Origin: an uncultured Faecalibacterium sp.
GTDB taxonomy: Bacteria; Bacillota; Clostridia; Oscillospirales; Ruminococcaceae
DNA: 64,000 bases
Direction of reading: 5' to 3'
NCBI GenBank assembly: GCA_934512105.1
Contig: CAKSWQ010000004.1
Span: forward strand, 1 to 64,000
Positions within the stretch are counted from its first letter, which is position 1; each line of letters starts with the position of its first letter. The notes below the pieces were generated by a model. It ran no database searches and was not told where the DNA came from. It was given only the letters and a program-made list of their open reading frames with translations. Below are positions 17,835-27,205 of this stretch, piece after piece. The position numbers and the translations under genes are program-made.

Positions 17835-20800
17835 ATGGTCTATCGTATTTATGTGGAAAAAAAGCCCGGCTTTGATGTCGAGGCAAACGGTCTGAAAAAC
17901 GAGCTCACCAGCCTGCTGGGCATCAAGGACCTGACCGGTCTGCGCCTGCTGAACCGCTACGATGTGGAAGGCATCGACGAGGCACTGTTCAACCAGTGCG
18001 TCAGCACCGTGTTCAGCGAGCCGCCGGTGGATAATACCTACGCCGAGCTGCCTGCTGCCGAGGGGGTGTCCTTCGCGGTGGAGTATCTGCCCGGCCAGTT
18101 CGACCAGCGCGCAGCTTCTGCTGCCGAGTGCATCCAGCTCATCAGTCAGGGCGAGCGCCCGCTGGTGCGCTCTGCCCGCGTCTACCTGCTGGAGGGTGCT
18201 CTGACCCCCGAGCAGGTGGCCGAGATCAAGAAGTATGTCATCAACCCCGTGGAGGCCCGCGAGGCTTCTCTGGAGACCAAAGAGACCCTGAAGATGGAGT
18301 ACCCCGTGCCCGCTGCCGTGGCAGTGCTGGAGGGCTTCAACCAGCTGGATGAGGCTGGCCTTGCCAAGTTCATCGAGGAAAAGGGTCTGGCAATGGATCT
18401 GGGGGACATCAAGTTCTGTCAGGAGTACTTCCGCTCCGAGCAGCGCGACCCCACCATCACCGAGATCAAGATGATCGACACCTACTGGTCCGATCACTGC
18501 CGCCACACCACCTTCGGCACCATTCTGGACGATGTGCAGATCGATGACGCCGTGGTGCAGGAAGCCTTTGACCGCTACATGGCCATGCGCACTGAGCTGG
18601 GCCGCGAGAACAAGCCCCGCTGCATGATGGACCTTGCCACCATTGGTGCAAAGGAGCTGAAGAAGCAGGGCATCCTGAAGAATCTGGACGAGTCTGAGGA
18701 GATCAACGCCTGCACCGTCAAGATCAAGTGCGATGTCAACGGCAAGGACGAGGACTGGCTGTTCCTGTTCAAGAACGAGACCCACAACCACCCCACCGAG
18801 ATCGAGCCCTTCGGCGGCGCTGCCACCTGCATCGGCGGTGCCATCCGCGACCCGCTGTCCGGCCGCAGCTACGTCTATCAGGCCATGCGCGTCACCGGCG
18901 CAGGCGACCCGCTCAAGCCGGTCAGCGAGACCATGCCCGGCAAGCTGCCCCAGCGCAAGCTGGTCACCACCGCAGCCGCCGGTTACTCCTCCTACGGCAA
19001 CCAGATCGGTCTGGCTACCGGTCAGGTGGACGAGATCTATCACCCCGGCTATGTGGCAAAGCGCATGGAGATCGGCGCTGTTGTGGGTGCTACCCCTGCC
19101 TCCCACGTCCGCCGCGAGTGCCCCGCCCCCGGCGATGTGATCGTGCTGCTGGGCGGCCGCACCGGCCGTGACGGCATCGGCGGTGCTACCGGCTCCTCCA
19201 AGGCACACAAACTGGACAGCCTTGAGCACTGCGGTGCCGAGGTGCAGAAGGGCAATGCGCCCATCGAGCGCAAGCTGCAGCGCCTGTTCCGCCGTGAGGA
19301 CGCCTGCAAGATGATCAAGCGCTGTAACGACTTTGGTGCCGGCGGCGTTTCCGTTGCCATCGGCGAGCTGGCTGATGGCCTGTATATCGACCTGAACAAG
19401 GTCACCAAGAAGTACGAGGGTCTGGACGGCACTGAGCTGGCTATCAGCGAGAGCCAGGAGCGCATGGCTGTGGCCCTTGCCCCGGAGGATGTGGACAAGT
19501 TCATCGCCATTGCCACCGAGGAGAACCTTGAGGCTACCCCCGTGGCCAAGGTCACCGAGGAAAAGCGCCTGAACATGGTGTGGAACGGCGTGTCCATCGT
19601 GAACATCAGCCGCGAGTTTTTGAACTCCAACGGTGCAGAGAAGCACCAGAACGTCCATGTGGAAAAGGGCAGCGTCTGGCAGCCCCAGTGGGCCGGCCTG
19701 ACCTTCAGCCAGAAGATGAAGTCCATGGTGGGCGACCTGAATGTTTGCAGCAAGAAGGGCCTTTCCGAGCGGTTCGACTCCACCATCGGTGCAGCCACCG
19801 TGCTCATGCCCTTTGGCGGTGCATACCAGCTGACCCCCCAGAACGCCATGGTAGCCAAGCTGCCGGTGGACGGCGAGACCACCACCTGCTCCGGCATGGC
19901 ATGGGGCTATAACCCCTACCTGATGAGCGCCAACCAGTATGTGGGCGCACGGCTGGCTGTTATTGAGAGCGTGACCAAGCTGGTCGCCACCGGCTTCCGC
20001 TACGAGGACGCCTACCTGACCTTCCAGGAGTACTTCGAGCGTCTGGGCAACAAGCCCGAGCGCTGGGGCAAGCCGCTGGCTGCCCTGCTGGGCGCACTGG
20101 ATGCACAGATCGGTCTGGGCATTGCTTCCATCGGCGGCAAAGACAGTATGTCCGGCTCCTTTGAGCAGCTGGATGTGCCCCCCACGCTGGTGTCCTTTGC
20201 CACCGCCATCGGCAAGGCAAGCCGCGTAGTCTCCACCGAGTTCAAGAAGCCCGAGAGCACTGTGGTGCTCGTGCGGCCCATCATTGACCCGGAGACCGGC
20301 TGCCCCAACTTCTTCTCCCTGAAGGCTAATTACCGGATCGTGGAGAACATGATCGAGGAGGGCATGGTCGCTGCTGCCTGCTCTGTGGGCTACGGCGGCA
20401 TTGCCGAAGCACTGTTCAAGATGGGTCTGGGCAACCGCATCGGCTTCAAGATGCGTGCGGACATGACCACCCACCAGATGTTCGAGCCCATGTACGGCTC
20501 CATCATTCTGGAAATGGTGTCCGATTCTCCCGCCGGTATGCTGCTGGGCGAGACCACCAAGGAGTACACCTTCGAGTCCTGCGGCGAAAAGCTGGATATG
20601 GCTGAGCTGCAGGAGATCTGGGAGAGCAAGCTGGAGCCTGTGTATCCCTACCGCAAGGCCGGCCCCGCTGTGGAAAAGATCAACGGCAGCCTGACTGCCC
20701 CCGCCGCACCTAAGATCGGTGTGGCAAAGCCGAAGGTCATCATCCCGGTGTTCCCCGGCACCAACTGCGAGTACGACACCGCCAAGGCCTTTGCCCGCGC

Positions 20801-21527
20801 CGGTGCCGACCCCGAAATTCTGGTGGTGCGCAACCTGACCCCCGCCGATGTTGCCGAGAGCTGCGAGGCACTGGTCAAGGCCATTGACGCAAGCCAGATC
20901 GTCATGCTGCCCGGCGGCTTCTCCGGCGGCGACGAGCCGGACGGCAGCGCCAAGTTCATCGCCTCCTTCTTCCGCAACCCTGCGGTCACCGAGGCTGTGC
21001 GCCGTCTGCTGCAGCAGCGCGACGGCCTGATGCTGGGCATCTGCAACGGCTTCCAGGCGCTGATCAAGCTGGGTCTTGTGCCCTACGGCGATATCCGTCC
21101 CATCACCGCCTGCGACCCCACCCTGACCTTCAACACTATCGGCCGTCACCAGAGCATGCTGGTGCACACCCGTGTGGCTTCCACCGGCAGCCCGTGGCTC
21201 AGCAAGTGTGAGGTGGGCGAGATGCACACCGTCGCCATCAGCCACGGCGAGGGCCGTTTTGTGGCTCCGCAGGAGGTGCTGGACACCATGCTGCGCAACG
21301 GTCAGGTGGCTACCCAGTATGTGGATCTGACCGGCGTGCCCACCATGGATCAGCGCTTCAATCCCAACGGCTCGGTGCTGGCTATCGAGGGCATCACCAG
21401 CCCGGACGGACGCGTGTTCGGCAAGATGGGTCACTCGGAGCGCAGCGGCGAGTACCTGTACAAGAACGTCACCGGCGATAAATACCAGCCGATCTTTGAG
21501 GGCGGCGTGGACTATTTCAAGGTTTGA
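17835..21527 (+). CDS. purL: Phosphoribosylformylglycinamidine synthase, single-chain PurL
   Basis: A protein of 1230 residues combining the PurS-like N-terminus, the synthetase core and a C-terminal class I glutaminase. It makes FGAM from FGAR, glutamine and ATP. Core motifs are DTYWSDHCRHTTF, FKNETHNHPTEIEPFGGA and GATGSSKAHKLDS. The glutaminase has FPGTNCEYDTAKAF, LPGGFSGGDEPDGS, MLGICNGFQAL (nucleophilic Cys) and ISHGEGRF (His). Many Firmicutes instead use separate PurS, PurL and PurQ. This long form is the clostridial/proteobacterial-like fused type. GGGGGAATTCACCC provides the RBS. Confidence 0.95.
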   Translation: MVYRIYVEKKPGFDVEANGLKNELTSLLGIKDLTGLRLLNRYDVEGIDEALFNQCVSTVFSEPPVDNTYAELPAAEGVSFAVEYLPGQFDQRAASAAECIQLISQGERPLVRSARVYLLEGALTPEQVAEIKKYVINPVEAREASLETKETLKMEYPVPAAVAVLEGFNQLDEAGLAKFIEEKGLAMDLGDIKFCQEYFRSEQRDPTITEIKMIDTYWSDHCRHTTFGTILDDVQIDDAVVQEAFDRYMAMRTELGRENKPRCMMDLATIGAKELKKQGILKNLDESEEINACTVKIKCDVNGKDEDWLFLFKNETHNHPTEIEPFGGAATCIGGAIRDPLSGRSYVYQAMRVTGAGDPLKPVSETMPGKLPQRKLVTTAAAGYSSYGNQIGLATGQVDEIYHPGYVAKRMEIGAVVGATPASHVRRECPAPGDVIVLLGGRTGRDGIGGATGSSKAHKLDSLEHCGAEVQKGNAPIERKLQRLFRREDACKMIKRCNDFGAGGVSVAIGELADGLYIDLNKVTKKYEGLDGTELAISESQERMAVALAPEDVDKFIAIATEENLEATPVAKVTEEKRLNMVWNGVSIVNISREFLNSNGAEKHQNVHVEKGSVWQPQWAGLTFSQKMKSMVGDLNVCSKKGLSERFDSTIGAATVLMPFGGAYQLTPQNAMVAKLPVDGETTTCSGMAWGYNPYLMSANQYVGARLAVIESVTKLVATGFRYEDAYLTFQEYFERLGNKPERWGKPLAALLGALDAQIGLGIASIGGKDSMSGSFEQLDVPPTLVSFATAIGKASRVVSTEFKKPESTVVLVRPIIDPETGCPNFFSLKANYRIVENMIEEGMVAAACSVGYGGIAEALFKMGLGNRIGFKMRADMTTHQMFEPMYGSIILEMVSDSPAGMLLGETTKEYTFESCGEKLDMAELQEIWESKLEPVYPYRKAGPAVEKINGSLTAPAAPKIGVAKPKVIIPVFPGTNCEYDTAKAFARAGADPEILVVRNLTPADVAESCEALVKAIDASQIVMLPGGFSGGDEPDGSAKFIASFFRNPAVTEAVRRLLQQRDGLMLGICNGFQALIKLGLVPYGDIRPITACDPTLTFNTIGRHQSMLVHTRVASTGSPWLSKCEVGEMHTVAISHGEGRFVAPQEVLDTMLRNGQVATQYVDLTGVPTMDQRFNPNGSVLAIEGITSPDGRVFGKMGHSERSGEYLYKNVTGDKYQPIFEGGVDYFKV

Positions 21528-21545
21528 TGGTAGAATAAGAAGAAA

Positions 21546-21741
21546 ACCCTCAGTCATCGCAGAAGCAAGGGTGAACCCTCTCAGTCAAAGCCTTACGGCT
21601 TTGCCAGCTCCCCCGAAAGGGGGAGCTTACGGGAGGAGAGGGAAAGGTTGCTTTTTTCTTGGGAAAGAAGCAACTTTTCCGTTTGCAGAAAAAGCTCCCC
21701 CCTCGGGTGAGCTGGCGAGCAAAGCGAGACTGAGAGGGTTA
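21546..21741. repeat. Intergenic palindromic repeat, copy 5 (composite, about 195 bp)
   Basis: Two repeat units face each other: AACCCTCTCAGTC...GCCAGCTCCCCCGAAAGGGGGAGC on the left and GCTCCCCCCTCGGGTGAGC...GACTGAGAGGGTT on the right, with a variable middle. The outer ends are inverted copies. This gives the clearest view of the repeat's structure. Confidence 0.85.
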
Positions 21742-21762
21742 TTTTCAGGAGGAAAACAACCA

Positions 21763-23208
21763 ATGTCACAGCATGATCGCTATATCAGCCCTTTTTCCAC
21801 CCGCTACGCTTCCGATGAGATGCAGTACATCTTCTCGGACGACAACAAGTTCCGCACCTGGCGGCGGCTGTGGGTGGCGCTGGCTCGTGCCGAAATGGAT
21901 CAGGGCCTGACCAATATCACCCCGGACATGGTAGCCGAGTTGGAAGCCCATGTGGACGATATCAACTACGAAGTGGCCATCGAGCGGGAAAAGCTGGTGC
22001 GCCACGACGTCATGAGCCACGTCTACGCCTACGGTCAGCAGTGCCCCAAGGCAGCGGGCATCATCCATCTGGGTGCCACCAGCTGCTATGTGGGCGACAA
22101 CACCGACATCATCGTGATGCGGCAGGGCCTTGAGCTGGTGCGCAAAAAGCTGGTGGGTGTGCTGGCAAAGCTGGCACACTTCGCCAAGGAGTACAAGGAT
22201 ATGCCCTGCATGGCCTACACCCACTGCCAGCCTGCACAGCCCACCACCGTGGGCAAGCGCGCTACCCTGTGGGCCAACGAACTGGTGATGGATCTGGCCG
22301 AGATCGACCATCGCTTGGCAACCTTGCAGCTGCGCGGTGTCAAGGGAACCACCGGCACGCAGGCCTCCTTTATGGAGCTGTTCAAGGGCGATGCCGACAA
22401 GATCCGCGCCGTGGATGCCTCCATTGCAAAGGAGATGGGCTTTGACCCCAAGGCCGTTGTGCCGGTGTCCGGCCAGACTTACAGCCGCAAGGTGGATGCC
22501 TTTATCCTGAACGCACTGGCCGGTATTGGCCAGAGCTGCATGAAGTTTGCCACCGACCTGCGTCTGCTGGCAAACTTCAAGGAGATGGAGGAGCCCTTTG
22601 AGAAGAACCAGATCGGTTCCTCTGCGATGCCCTACAAGCGCAACCCCATGCGCTGCGAGCGCATCTGCGCCCTTGCCCGCTACCTGATGGTGGACGTGCT
22701 GAACCCCAGCTTTACCACCGGCAGCCAGTGGTTTGAGCGCACGCTGGACGACAGCGCCAACAAGCGCGTGGCCATGGCCGAGGGCTTCCTTGCCACCGAT
22801 GCCATCCTGAACATCATGCTCAACGTCACCGATGGTCTGGTGGTGTACCCCAAGGTGGTGCGCAGCCGCCTGATGGCCGAGCTGCCCTTCATGGCCAGCG
22901 AGAACATCATGATGCAGGCTGTGGAAAAGGGCGGCAACCGTCAGGAGCTGCACGAGCGCCTGCGTCAGCACGCCATCGCCGCCGGTAAGCAGGTCAAGGA
23001 AGAGGGTCTGCCCAACGATATGGTGGACCGCATTGCCGCAGACCCGGCCTTTGGCCTGACCCGCGAGGAGATCGTGGCAGGGCTGGTGCCGGAGAACTTT
23101 GTGGGCCGTGCACCCCAGCAGGTGGAGGAGTTCATCGCCAACGTCCTGCAGCCCATCTTCGATGCTGACCCCGAGGATGTGGAGCAGCACGCCTCCCTGA
23201 GCGTCTGA
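21763..23208 (+). CDS. purB: Adenylosuccinate lyase
   Basis: A protein of 481 residues. It cleaves SAICAR and adenylosuccinate, so it works twice in AMP synthesis. The start MSQHDRYISPFSTRYASDEM is typical of clostridial PurB. HLGATSCYVGDNTD, TRTHCQPAQPTT-like sequence (YTHCQPAQPTTVGKR) and the signature SSAMPYKRNPMRCER are present. ATG 21763 follows TTCAGGAGG. An in-frame extension back to 21496 runs through the repeat and purL and is not used. It is the last gene of the purine cluster before a terminator. Confidence 0.95.
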   Translation: MSQHDRYISPFSTRYASDEMQYIFSDDNKFRTWRRLWVALARAEMDQGLTNITPDMVAELEAHVDDINYEVAIEREKLVRHDVMSHVYAYGQQCPKAAGIIHLGATSCYVGDNTDIIVMRQGLELVRKKLVGVLAKLAHFAKEYKDMPCMAYTHCQPAQPTTVGKRATLWANELVMDLAEIDHRLATLQLRGVKGTTGTQASFMELFKGDADKIRAVDASIAKEMGFDPKAVVPVSGQTYSRKVDAFILNALAGIGQSCMKFATDLRLLANFKEMEEPFEKNQIGSSAMPYKRNPMRCERICALARYLMVDVLNPSFTTGSQWFERTLDDSANKRVAMAEGFLATDAILNIMLNVTDGLVVYPKVVRSRLMAELPFMASENIMMQAVEKGGNRQELHERLRQHAIAAGKQVKEEGLPNDMVDRIAADPAFGLTREEIVAGLVPENFVGRAPQQVEEFIANVLQPIFDADPEDVEQHASLSV

Positions 23209-23221
23209 TCATATCAATTGC

Positions 23222-23253
23222 AAAAAGGAGAAGCCCACGGGCTTCTCCTTTTT
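23222..23253 (+). terminator. Terminator after purB
   Basis: A perfect stem AAAAAGGAGAAGCC with complement and a CACG loop, ending in TTTTT. Confidence 0.9.
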
Positions 23254-23323
23254 GCGTTTGTGCCTTGCACGATTTTGTTTGTCATGTTACACTGAGGACA
23301 TCACCAACAAAGGAGAATCGCTT

Positions 23324-24025
23324 ATGCGTTTGGATAAATATCTGGCCGAGACTGCCCAGTGCACCCGCAGCGAGGCCAAGACTATGCTGGCAAAGGGCCG
23401 CGTGAAGGTGAACGGCGCGGTGTGTAAAAAAGGGGACACCCAGCTGAAGGATACCGACACCGTGGCAGTGGACGGCGCACCGCTGCGCTATCAGAAGTTC
23501 GTCTACCTGATGCTCAATAAGCCCGAAGGGGTGGTGAGCGCCTCCACAGACAAGCGTGACACCACCGTGGTGGATTTAGTAGGGGACGCCTACCCCCGGC
23601 GGGAGCTGTTCCCGGCAGGCCGGCTGGACAAGACCAGCACTGGCTTTGTGCTGCTGACCGATGACGGCGGCTTTGCCCACGATATCCTGTCTCCCCGGCA
23701 TCATGTTTCCAAGACCTACACCGTGACCATCGACACCCCGCTCACGCAGGAGATGCGCACCGGCTTTGCGGCGGGGGTCACGCTGGCGGACGGCACCGCC
23801 CTTTCGCCCGCCGAGGTGACCGCACTTTCCCCGGACGGATGTACCGTGCGGGTGGTGCTGCGGCAGGGGGTGTACCACCAGATCAAACGGATGTTCGGTG
23901 TGTATGGTGCCGGGGTGAATGCCCTGCACCGGGAGGCCATTGGCGGCCTTGCACTGGATGCGCAGCTTGCCCCGGGGCAGTGGCGGGAGCTTTCTGACGA
24001 AGAGGTGGCAAAAATTACCAGATAA
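23324..24025 (+). CDS. RsuA/RluB-family rRNA pseudouridine synthase
   Basis: A protein of 233 residues. An N-terminal S4 domain (MRLDKYLAETAQCTRSEAK, residues 1-60) binds RNA. The catalytic domain has AGRLDKTSTGFVLLT, where the Asp is the nucleophile, and a QIKRMFGVYGAGV segment near the C-terminus. The family isomerises uridine in 16S or 23S rRNA. The exact site cannot be told from sequence; RsuA (16S U516) is most likely by size. ATG 23324 follows AAAGGAGAA. Confidence 0.88.
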   Translation: MRLDKYLAETAQCTRSEAKTMLAKGRVKVNGAVCKKGDTQLKDTDTVAVDGAPLRYQKFVYLMLNKPEGVVSASTDKRDTTVVDLVGDAYPRRELFPAGRLDKTSTGFVLLTDDGGFAHDILSPRHHVSKTYTVTIDTPLTQEMRTGFAAGVTLADGTALSPAEVTALSPDGCTVRVVLRQGVYHQIKRMFGVYGAGVNALHREAIGGLALDAQLAPGQWRELSDEEVAKITR

Positions 24026-24176
24026 AACGCTGCGCTTTTCACGCGTTTTTCAAAAATGTATCACATTTTACCGGTAAAATAACGGTAAGAACCACGCAAA
24101 AAGGCACTTTTTTGGCAAAAAATAGCCCCGAAAGATAATTTCAACAAGAAAGAATTATTTTTTTTGTTGAAATCTG

Positions 24177-24205
24177 TTGCAAAAGTAAATTCTTTTGTGT
24201 AAAAT
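24177..24205 (+). promoter_or_regulatory. Promoter for the CdaR-like gene
   Basis: TTGCAA (24177-24182), 17 bp, TAAAAT (24200-24205), in an AT-rich 264-bp gap. Just upstream, TTTCAACA...TGTTGAAA (around 24139-24173) forms an inverted repeat that could be an operator or terminator stem. Confidence 0.7.
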
Positions 24206-24289
24206 ATAGATTGTAATGCGGCTAAATTGTTTAAAATCACAACCCATGCCGCCGCGGCTTGCACAAACGAGGAAAAGGGGTATCCATTT

Positions 24290-25375
24290 ATGGCCAATAG
24301 AGTATTTCAAAGCGTGATCTACCAGATGAAGGACGCGATCAATCGGGTGGTCGGCGTTGTGGATGAGACCGGCGCTGTCATTTCCTGCTCGGAGCTGAAC
24401 CTGATCGGCGAGGTGCGCGAGGGCTATATGGCCGAGCGCCTGAACGCAGGCGACCGCTTTGTGCGCGACGGCTATACTTACCAGCAGTTCTCCAACGCCA
24501 AGCATAACGATTATGCCGTGTTTGTGGAGGGCGCCGATGAGACTGCAGGGCAGTTTGCCGGTGTGCTGGCCATCAGCCTGCAAAGCATCAAGCAGTACCA
24601 CGACGAGAAATTCGACAAGTCCAACTTTATCAAGAATGTGGTGCTGGATAACATCCTGCCCGGCGATATCTACGCTAAGGCACGGGAACTGCACTTTGCC
24701 ACCGATGTTTCCCGTGTGGTGTTCATTGTGCGGGTGATCAGCGGCGGCGATATCTCTGCCTACGATGTGGTCAGCAGCCTGTTCCCCGATAAGCAGAAGG
24801 ACTTTGTGTTCAATATCAGCGAGACCGACACCGTGCTGGTCAAGGAGATCCGCAAGGGCATCGACCGCACCGATATGGAAAAGCTGGCTGCCAGCATTGT
24901 GGATACCCTCTCCGGCGAGCACTACATCAAGGCCGTGGTCGGCATTGGCACCCCCATTGCCAACGTGAAGGATCTGGCTACCTCCTTTAAGGAAGCCCAG
25001 ATCGCCATGGAAGTGAGCAAGGTGTTCGATACCGAGAAGCAGATCATCCGCTACGATAATCTGGGCATTGCGCGTCTGATCTACCAGCTGCCCACCACCG
25101 TGTGCGAGATGTTCCTGCGCGAGGTGTTCAAGCAGGGCAGCATCGAGAGCCTGGATCAGGAGACTTTGTTCACCATCCAGCGCTTCTTCGAGAACAACCT
25201 GAATGTGTCCGAGACCAGCCGCGGTCTGTTTGTGCACCGCAATACGCTGGTGTATCGTCTGGAAAAGATCAAAAAGCTGACCGGTCTGGATCTGCGTGAG
25301 TTCGACGACGCTATCGTCTTTAAGGTAGCGCTGATGGTCAAGAAGTACCTGTCCAACAACCCGGCCAAATACTGA
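24290..25375 (+). CDS. CdaR/PucR-family transcriptional regulator
   Basis: A protein of 361 residues. The N-terminal 130 residues (MANRVFQSVIYQMKDAINR, VVGVVDETGAVISCSE) resemble a sugar-diacid-recognition/PAS-like sensor. The middle resembles the GGDEF-like PucR domain. The C-terminus has the PucR helix-turn-helix: FFENNLNVSETSRGLFVHRNTLVYRL. The ligand is unknown. No carbohydrate catabolic genes are adjacent; ftsE follows after a terminator. ATG 24290 follows GAGGAAAAGGGG. Confidence 0.8.
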   Translation: MANRVFQSVIYQMKDAINRVVGVVDETGAVISCSELNLIGEVREGYMAERLNAGDRFVRDGYTYQQFSNAKHNDYAVFVEGADETAGQFAGVLAISLQSIKQYHDEKFDKSNFIKNVVLDNILPGDIYAKARELHFATDVSRVVFIVRVISGGDISAYDVVSSLFPDKQKDFVFNISETDTVLVKEIRKGIDRTDMEKLAASIVDTLSGEHYIKAVVGIGTPIANVKDLATSFKEAQIAMEVSKVFDTEKQIIRYDNLGIARLIYQLPTTVCEMFLREVFKQGSIESLDQETLFTIQRFFENNLNVSETSRGLFVHRNTLVYRLEKIKKLTGLDLREFDDAIVFKVALMVKKYLSNNPAKY

Positions 25376-25409
25376 TATTCCGCTGTGCGGGCGTTGCCCC
25401 GCCGGCGCC

Positions 25410-25448
25410 GAACCGGCCGCTCGAAACCGATGCTGGCCGGTTCTTTTT
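25410..25448 (+). terminator. Terminator after the CdaR-like gene
   Basis: GAACCGGCC at 25410-25418 pairs with GGCCGGTTC at 25435-25443, then a T-run. Confidence 0.8.
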
Positions 25449-25516
25449 GCAGCATGGGCTGCGGACGGGCTGTCTTGACCGTCAAAAATTTTGATGTCAG
25501 GAGCTAATACGATTCC

Positions 25517-26281
25517 ATGATCGATTTTGAACACGTTTCCAAAGAATATAAAAAGGGCGGACGCCTTGCGCTGGAGGATATCAACCTCCATGTGGATGAA
25601 GGCGAGTTCGTCTTTCTGCTGGGTCACTCCGGTGCGGGCAAATCCACCCTGCTCAAGCTGATCCTGCGGGAGGCACTGCCTACCTCCGGCAAGGTGACCG
25701 TGCTGGGCAAGGACGTAGCCAAGCTGCGCCGCCGCAAGATCCCTTTCCTGCGCCGTCAGATGGGCATCATCTTTCAGGACTTCCGGCTGATCCCCAGCAT
25801 GACCGTATACGAGAACGTGGCCTTTGCCATGCACGTCCTCAATGTGCCCCGCAAGGAGATCCGTCCCCGCGTGGAGTACATTCTGGAGCTGGTGCATCTG
25901 GAGGATAAGGCCAAGTGCTACCCGGATACCCTTTCCGGCGGCGAGCAGCAGCGTGTGGCTGTGGCGCGTGCGCTGGTACATAACCCCAAGCTGGTCATCG
26001 CGGACGAGCCCACCGGCAACATTGACCCGGAGCTGAGCCTGGAAATGATGCAGCTGCTGGAGCGGGTGAGCAAGATGGGCATCACGGTGCTGGTGGTCAC
26101 CCATGAGCACGAGCTGGTGCACCGCTTCCATCAGCGGGTGGTCACCCTGAGCCATGGACGCATCGTCTCGGACGTACCCGCAGACCCTGTGGCTGCCGCC
26201 GAGGACGATCTCTCGCTGGATGTTGCCGCCTTTGATGCGGACGATGCGTCCGCTGCCAAAAAGGAGGTGGCTGCCGTATGA
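25517..26281 (+). CDS. ftsE: Cell-division ATP-binding protein FtsE
   Basis: A protein of 254 residues, an ABC ATPase that partners FtsX to activate septal or side-wall peptidoglycan hydrolases. Walker A is GHSGAGKST, the Q-loop lies in [15 protein letters not shown] (an FtsE hallmark), the signature is [14 protein letters not shown], Walker B is [10 protein letters not shown] and the switch His follows in VTHEHELV. The C-terminal 30 residues are Ala/Asp-rich and extend past the usual end. Its last 4 bp overlap ftsX. Confidence 0.95.
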   Translation: MIDFEHVSKEYKKGGRLALEDINLHVDEGEFVFLLGHSGAGKSTLLKLILREALPTSGKVTVLGKDVAKLRRRKIPFLRRQMGIIFQDFRLIPSMTVYENVAFAMHVLNVPRKEIRPRVEYILELVHLEDKAKCYPDTLSGGEQQRVAVARALVHNPKLVIADEPTGNIDPELSLEMMQLLERVSKMGITVLVVTHEHELVHRFHQRVVTLSHGRIVSDVPADPVAAAEDDLSLDVAAFDADDASAAKKEVAAV

Positions 26282-27186
26282 TGCGTCCTTCTACTTTCTT
26301 TTTCCTTACCCGGCGCGGTGTGCGCAACTTGGGTAAGCATTGGGCCATGACCATTGCCTGCATTGCTTCCCTGAGCGTTTGCATGACCCTGAACATCTTT
26401 GCCAGTCTGGCCGAGGTGAACGTGGGCAGCATGGTGGCCTATCTGGGCAGCCAGAACGAGACAGTGGTCTATCTGGACCCTGAATGCGATGATGCCACCG
26501 CCGCGCAGGTGGGCGAGACTCTTTCGGCGATGCCGGGGGTCAGCGGGGTGCAGTACGTCTCCAAGCAGGATGTGCTCGACACCTACCGCGGCTATATGCA
26601 GGATTATTCTTCCCTGTGGGATGAATTTGAGACCGATAACCCCTTCAAGGCCAACTATCGGGTCACCCTGAGCGACCTGACCCAGATGGAGAGCATGAGC
26701 GTGAAGATGCAGGCCATCCCGGGCGTGATCAGCGTTACCGCACCGGTGGAGATGACCAATATCTTTGTGGAGATCCAGAAGGCGGTCACCAAGGGCGGCC
26801 GCATGATCGTGCTGGTGCTGATGGTGGTCAGCATCATCACAGTGGGCAGCACCATCCGTCTGAGCGTTTTTGCCCGCCGCCGCGAGATCGAGATCATGAA
26901 GTATGTGGGTGCCACCAACCGCATGGTCACTCTGCCTTTCTTTGTGGAGGGCCTGACCATGGGTCTGATCTCCGGTATCCTGACCGCAGCGGTCAGCCTT
27001 GGCTGCTACAGCTATGTGGTCAACGCAGCCGGCGGCTTGGGCGGCATCTGGCAGATGCTCATGGGCCGCGCACTGGTGCCGGTGGCAAATGTGCTGCCGA
27101 CCATCGTGGTAACAAGCCTGCTCAGCGGTGCCATCGTAGGCGGCGTGGGCAGTATGTTCTCTATCCGCAAACATTTGAATGTGTGA
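26278..27186 (+). CDS. ftsX: Cell-division permease FtsX
   Basis: A protein of 302 residues. A short cytoplasmic N-terminus is followed by TM1 (about residues 20-45, WAMTIACIASLSVCMTLNIF), an external domain of about 120 residues including VSGVQYVSKQDVLDTYRGYM, and three more membrane segments between about 175 and 295. The motif EIMKYVGATNRMVTLPFFVEG matches FtsX. The start ATG overlaps the ftsE stop (ATGA). The M23 peptidase that follows is the likely partner regulated by FtsEX. Confidence 0.95.
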   Translation: MMRPSTFFFLTRRGVRNLGKHWAMTIACIASLSVCMTLNIFASLAEVNVGSMVAYLGSQNETVVYLDPECDDATAAQVGETLSAMPGVSGVQYVSKQDVLDTYRGYMQDYSSLWDEFETDNPFKANYRVTLSDLTQMESMSVKMQAIPGVISVTAPVEMTNIFVEIQKAVTKGGRMIVLVLMVVSIITVGSTIRLSVFARRREIEIMKYVGATNRMVTLPFFVEGLTMGLISGILTAAVSLGCYSYVVNAAGGLGGIWQMLMGRALVPVANVLPTIVVTSLLSGAIVGGVGSMFSIRKHLNV

Positions 27187-27205
27187 CCGAAAGGAGCCGC
27201 GTTTT

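Noticed and set aside
17775..21557. A very long minus-strand open frame (about 1260 codons) opposite purL
   Set aside because: It is a mirror of the purL codon pattern in GC-rich DNA. Its composition is dominated by Leu, Gly, Val, His and Gln, with no domain motif and no RBS.
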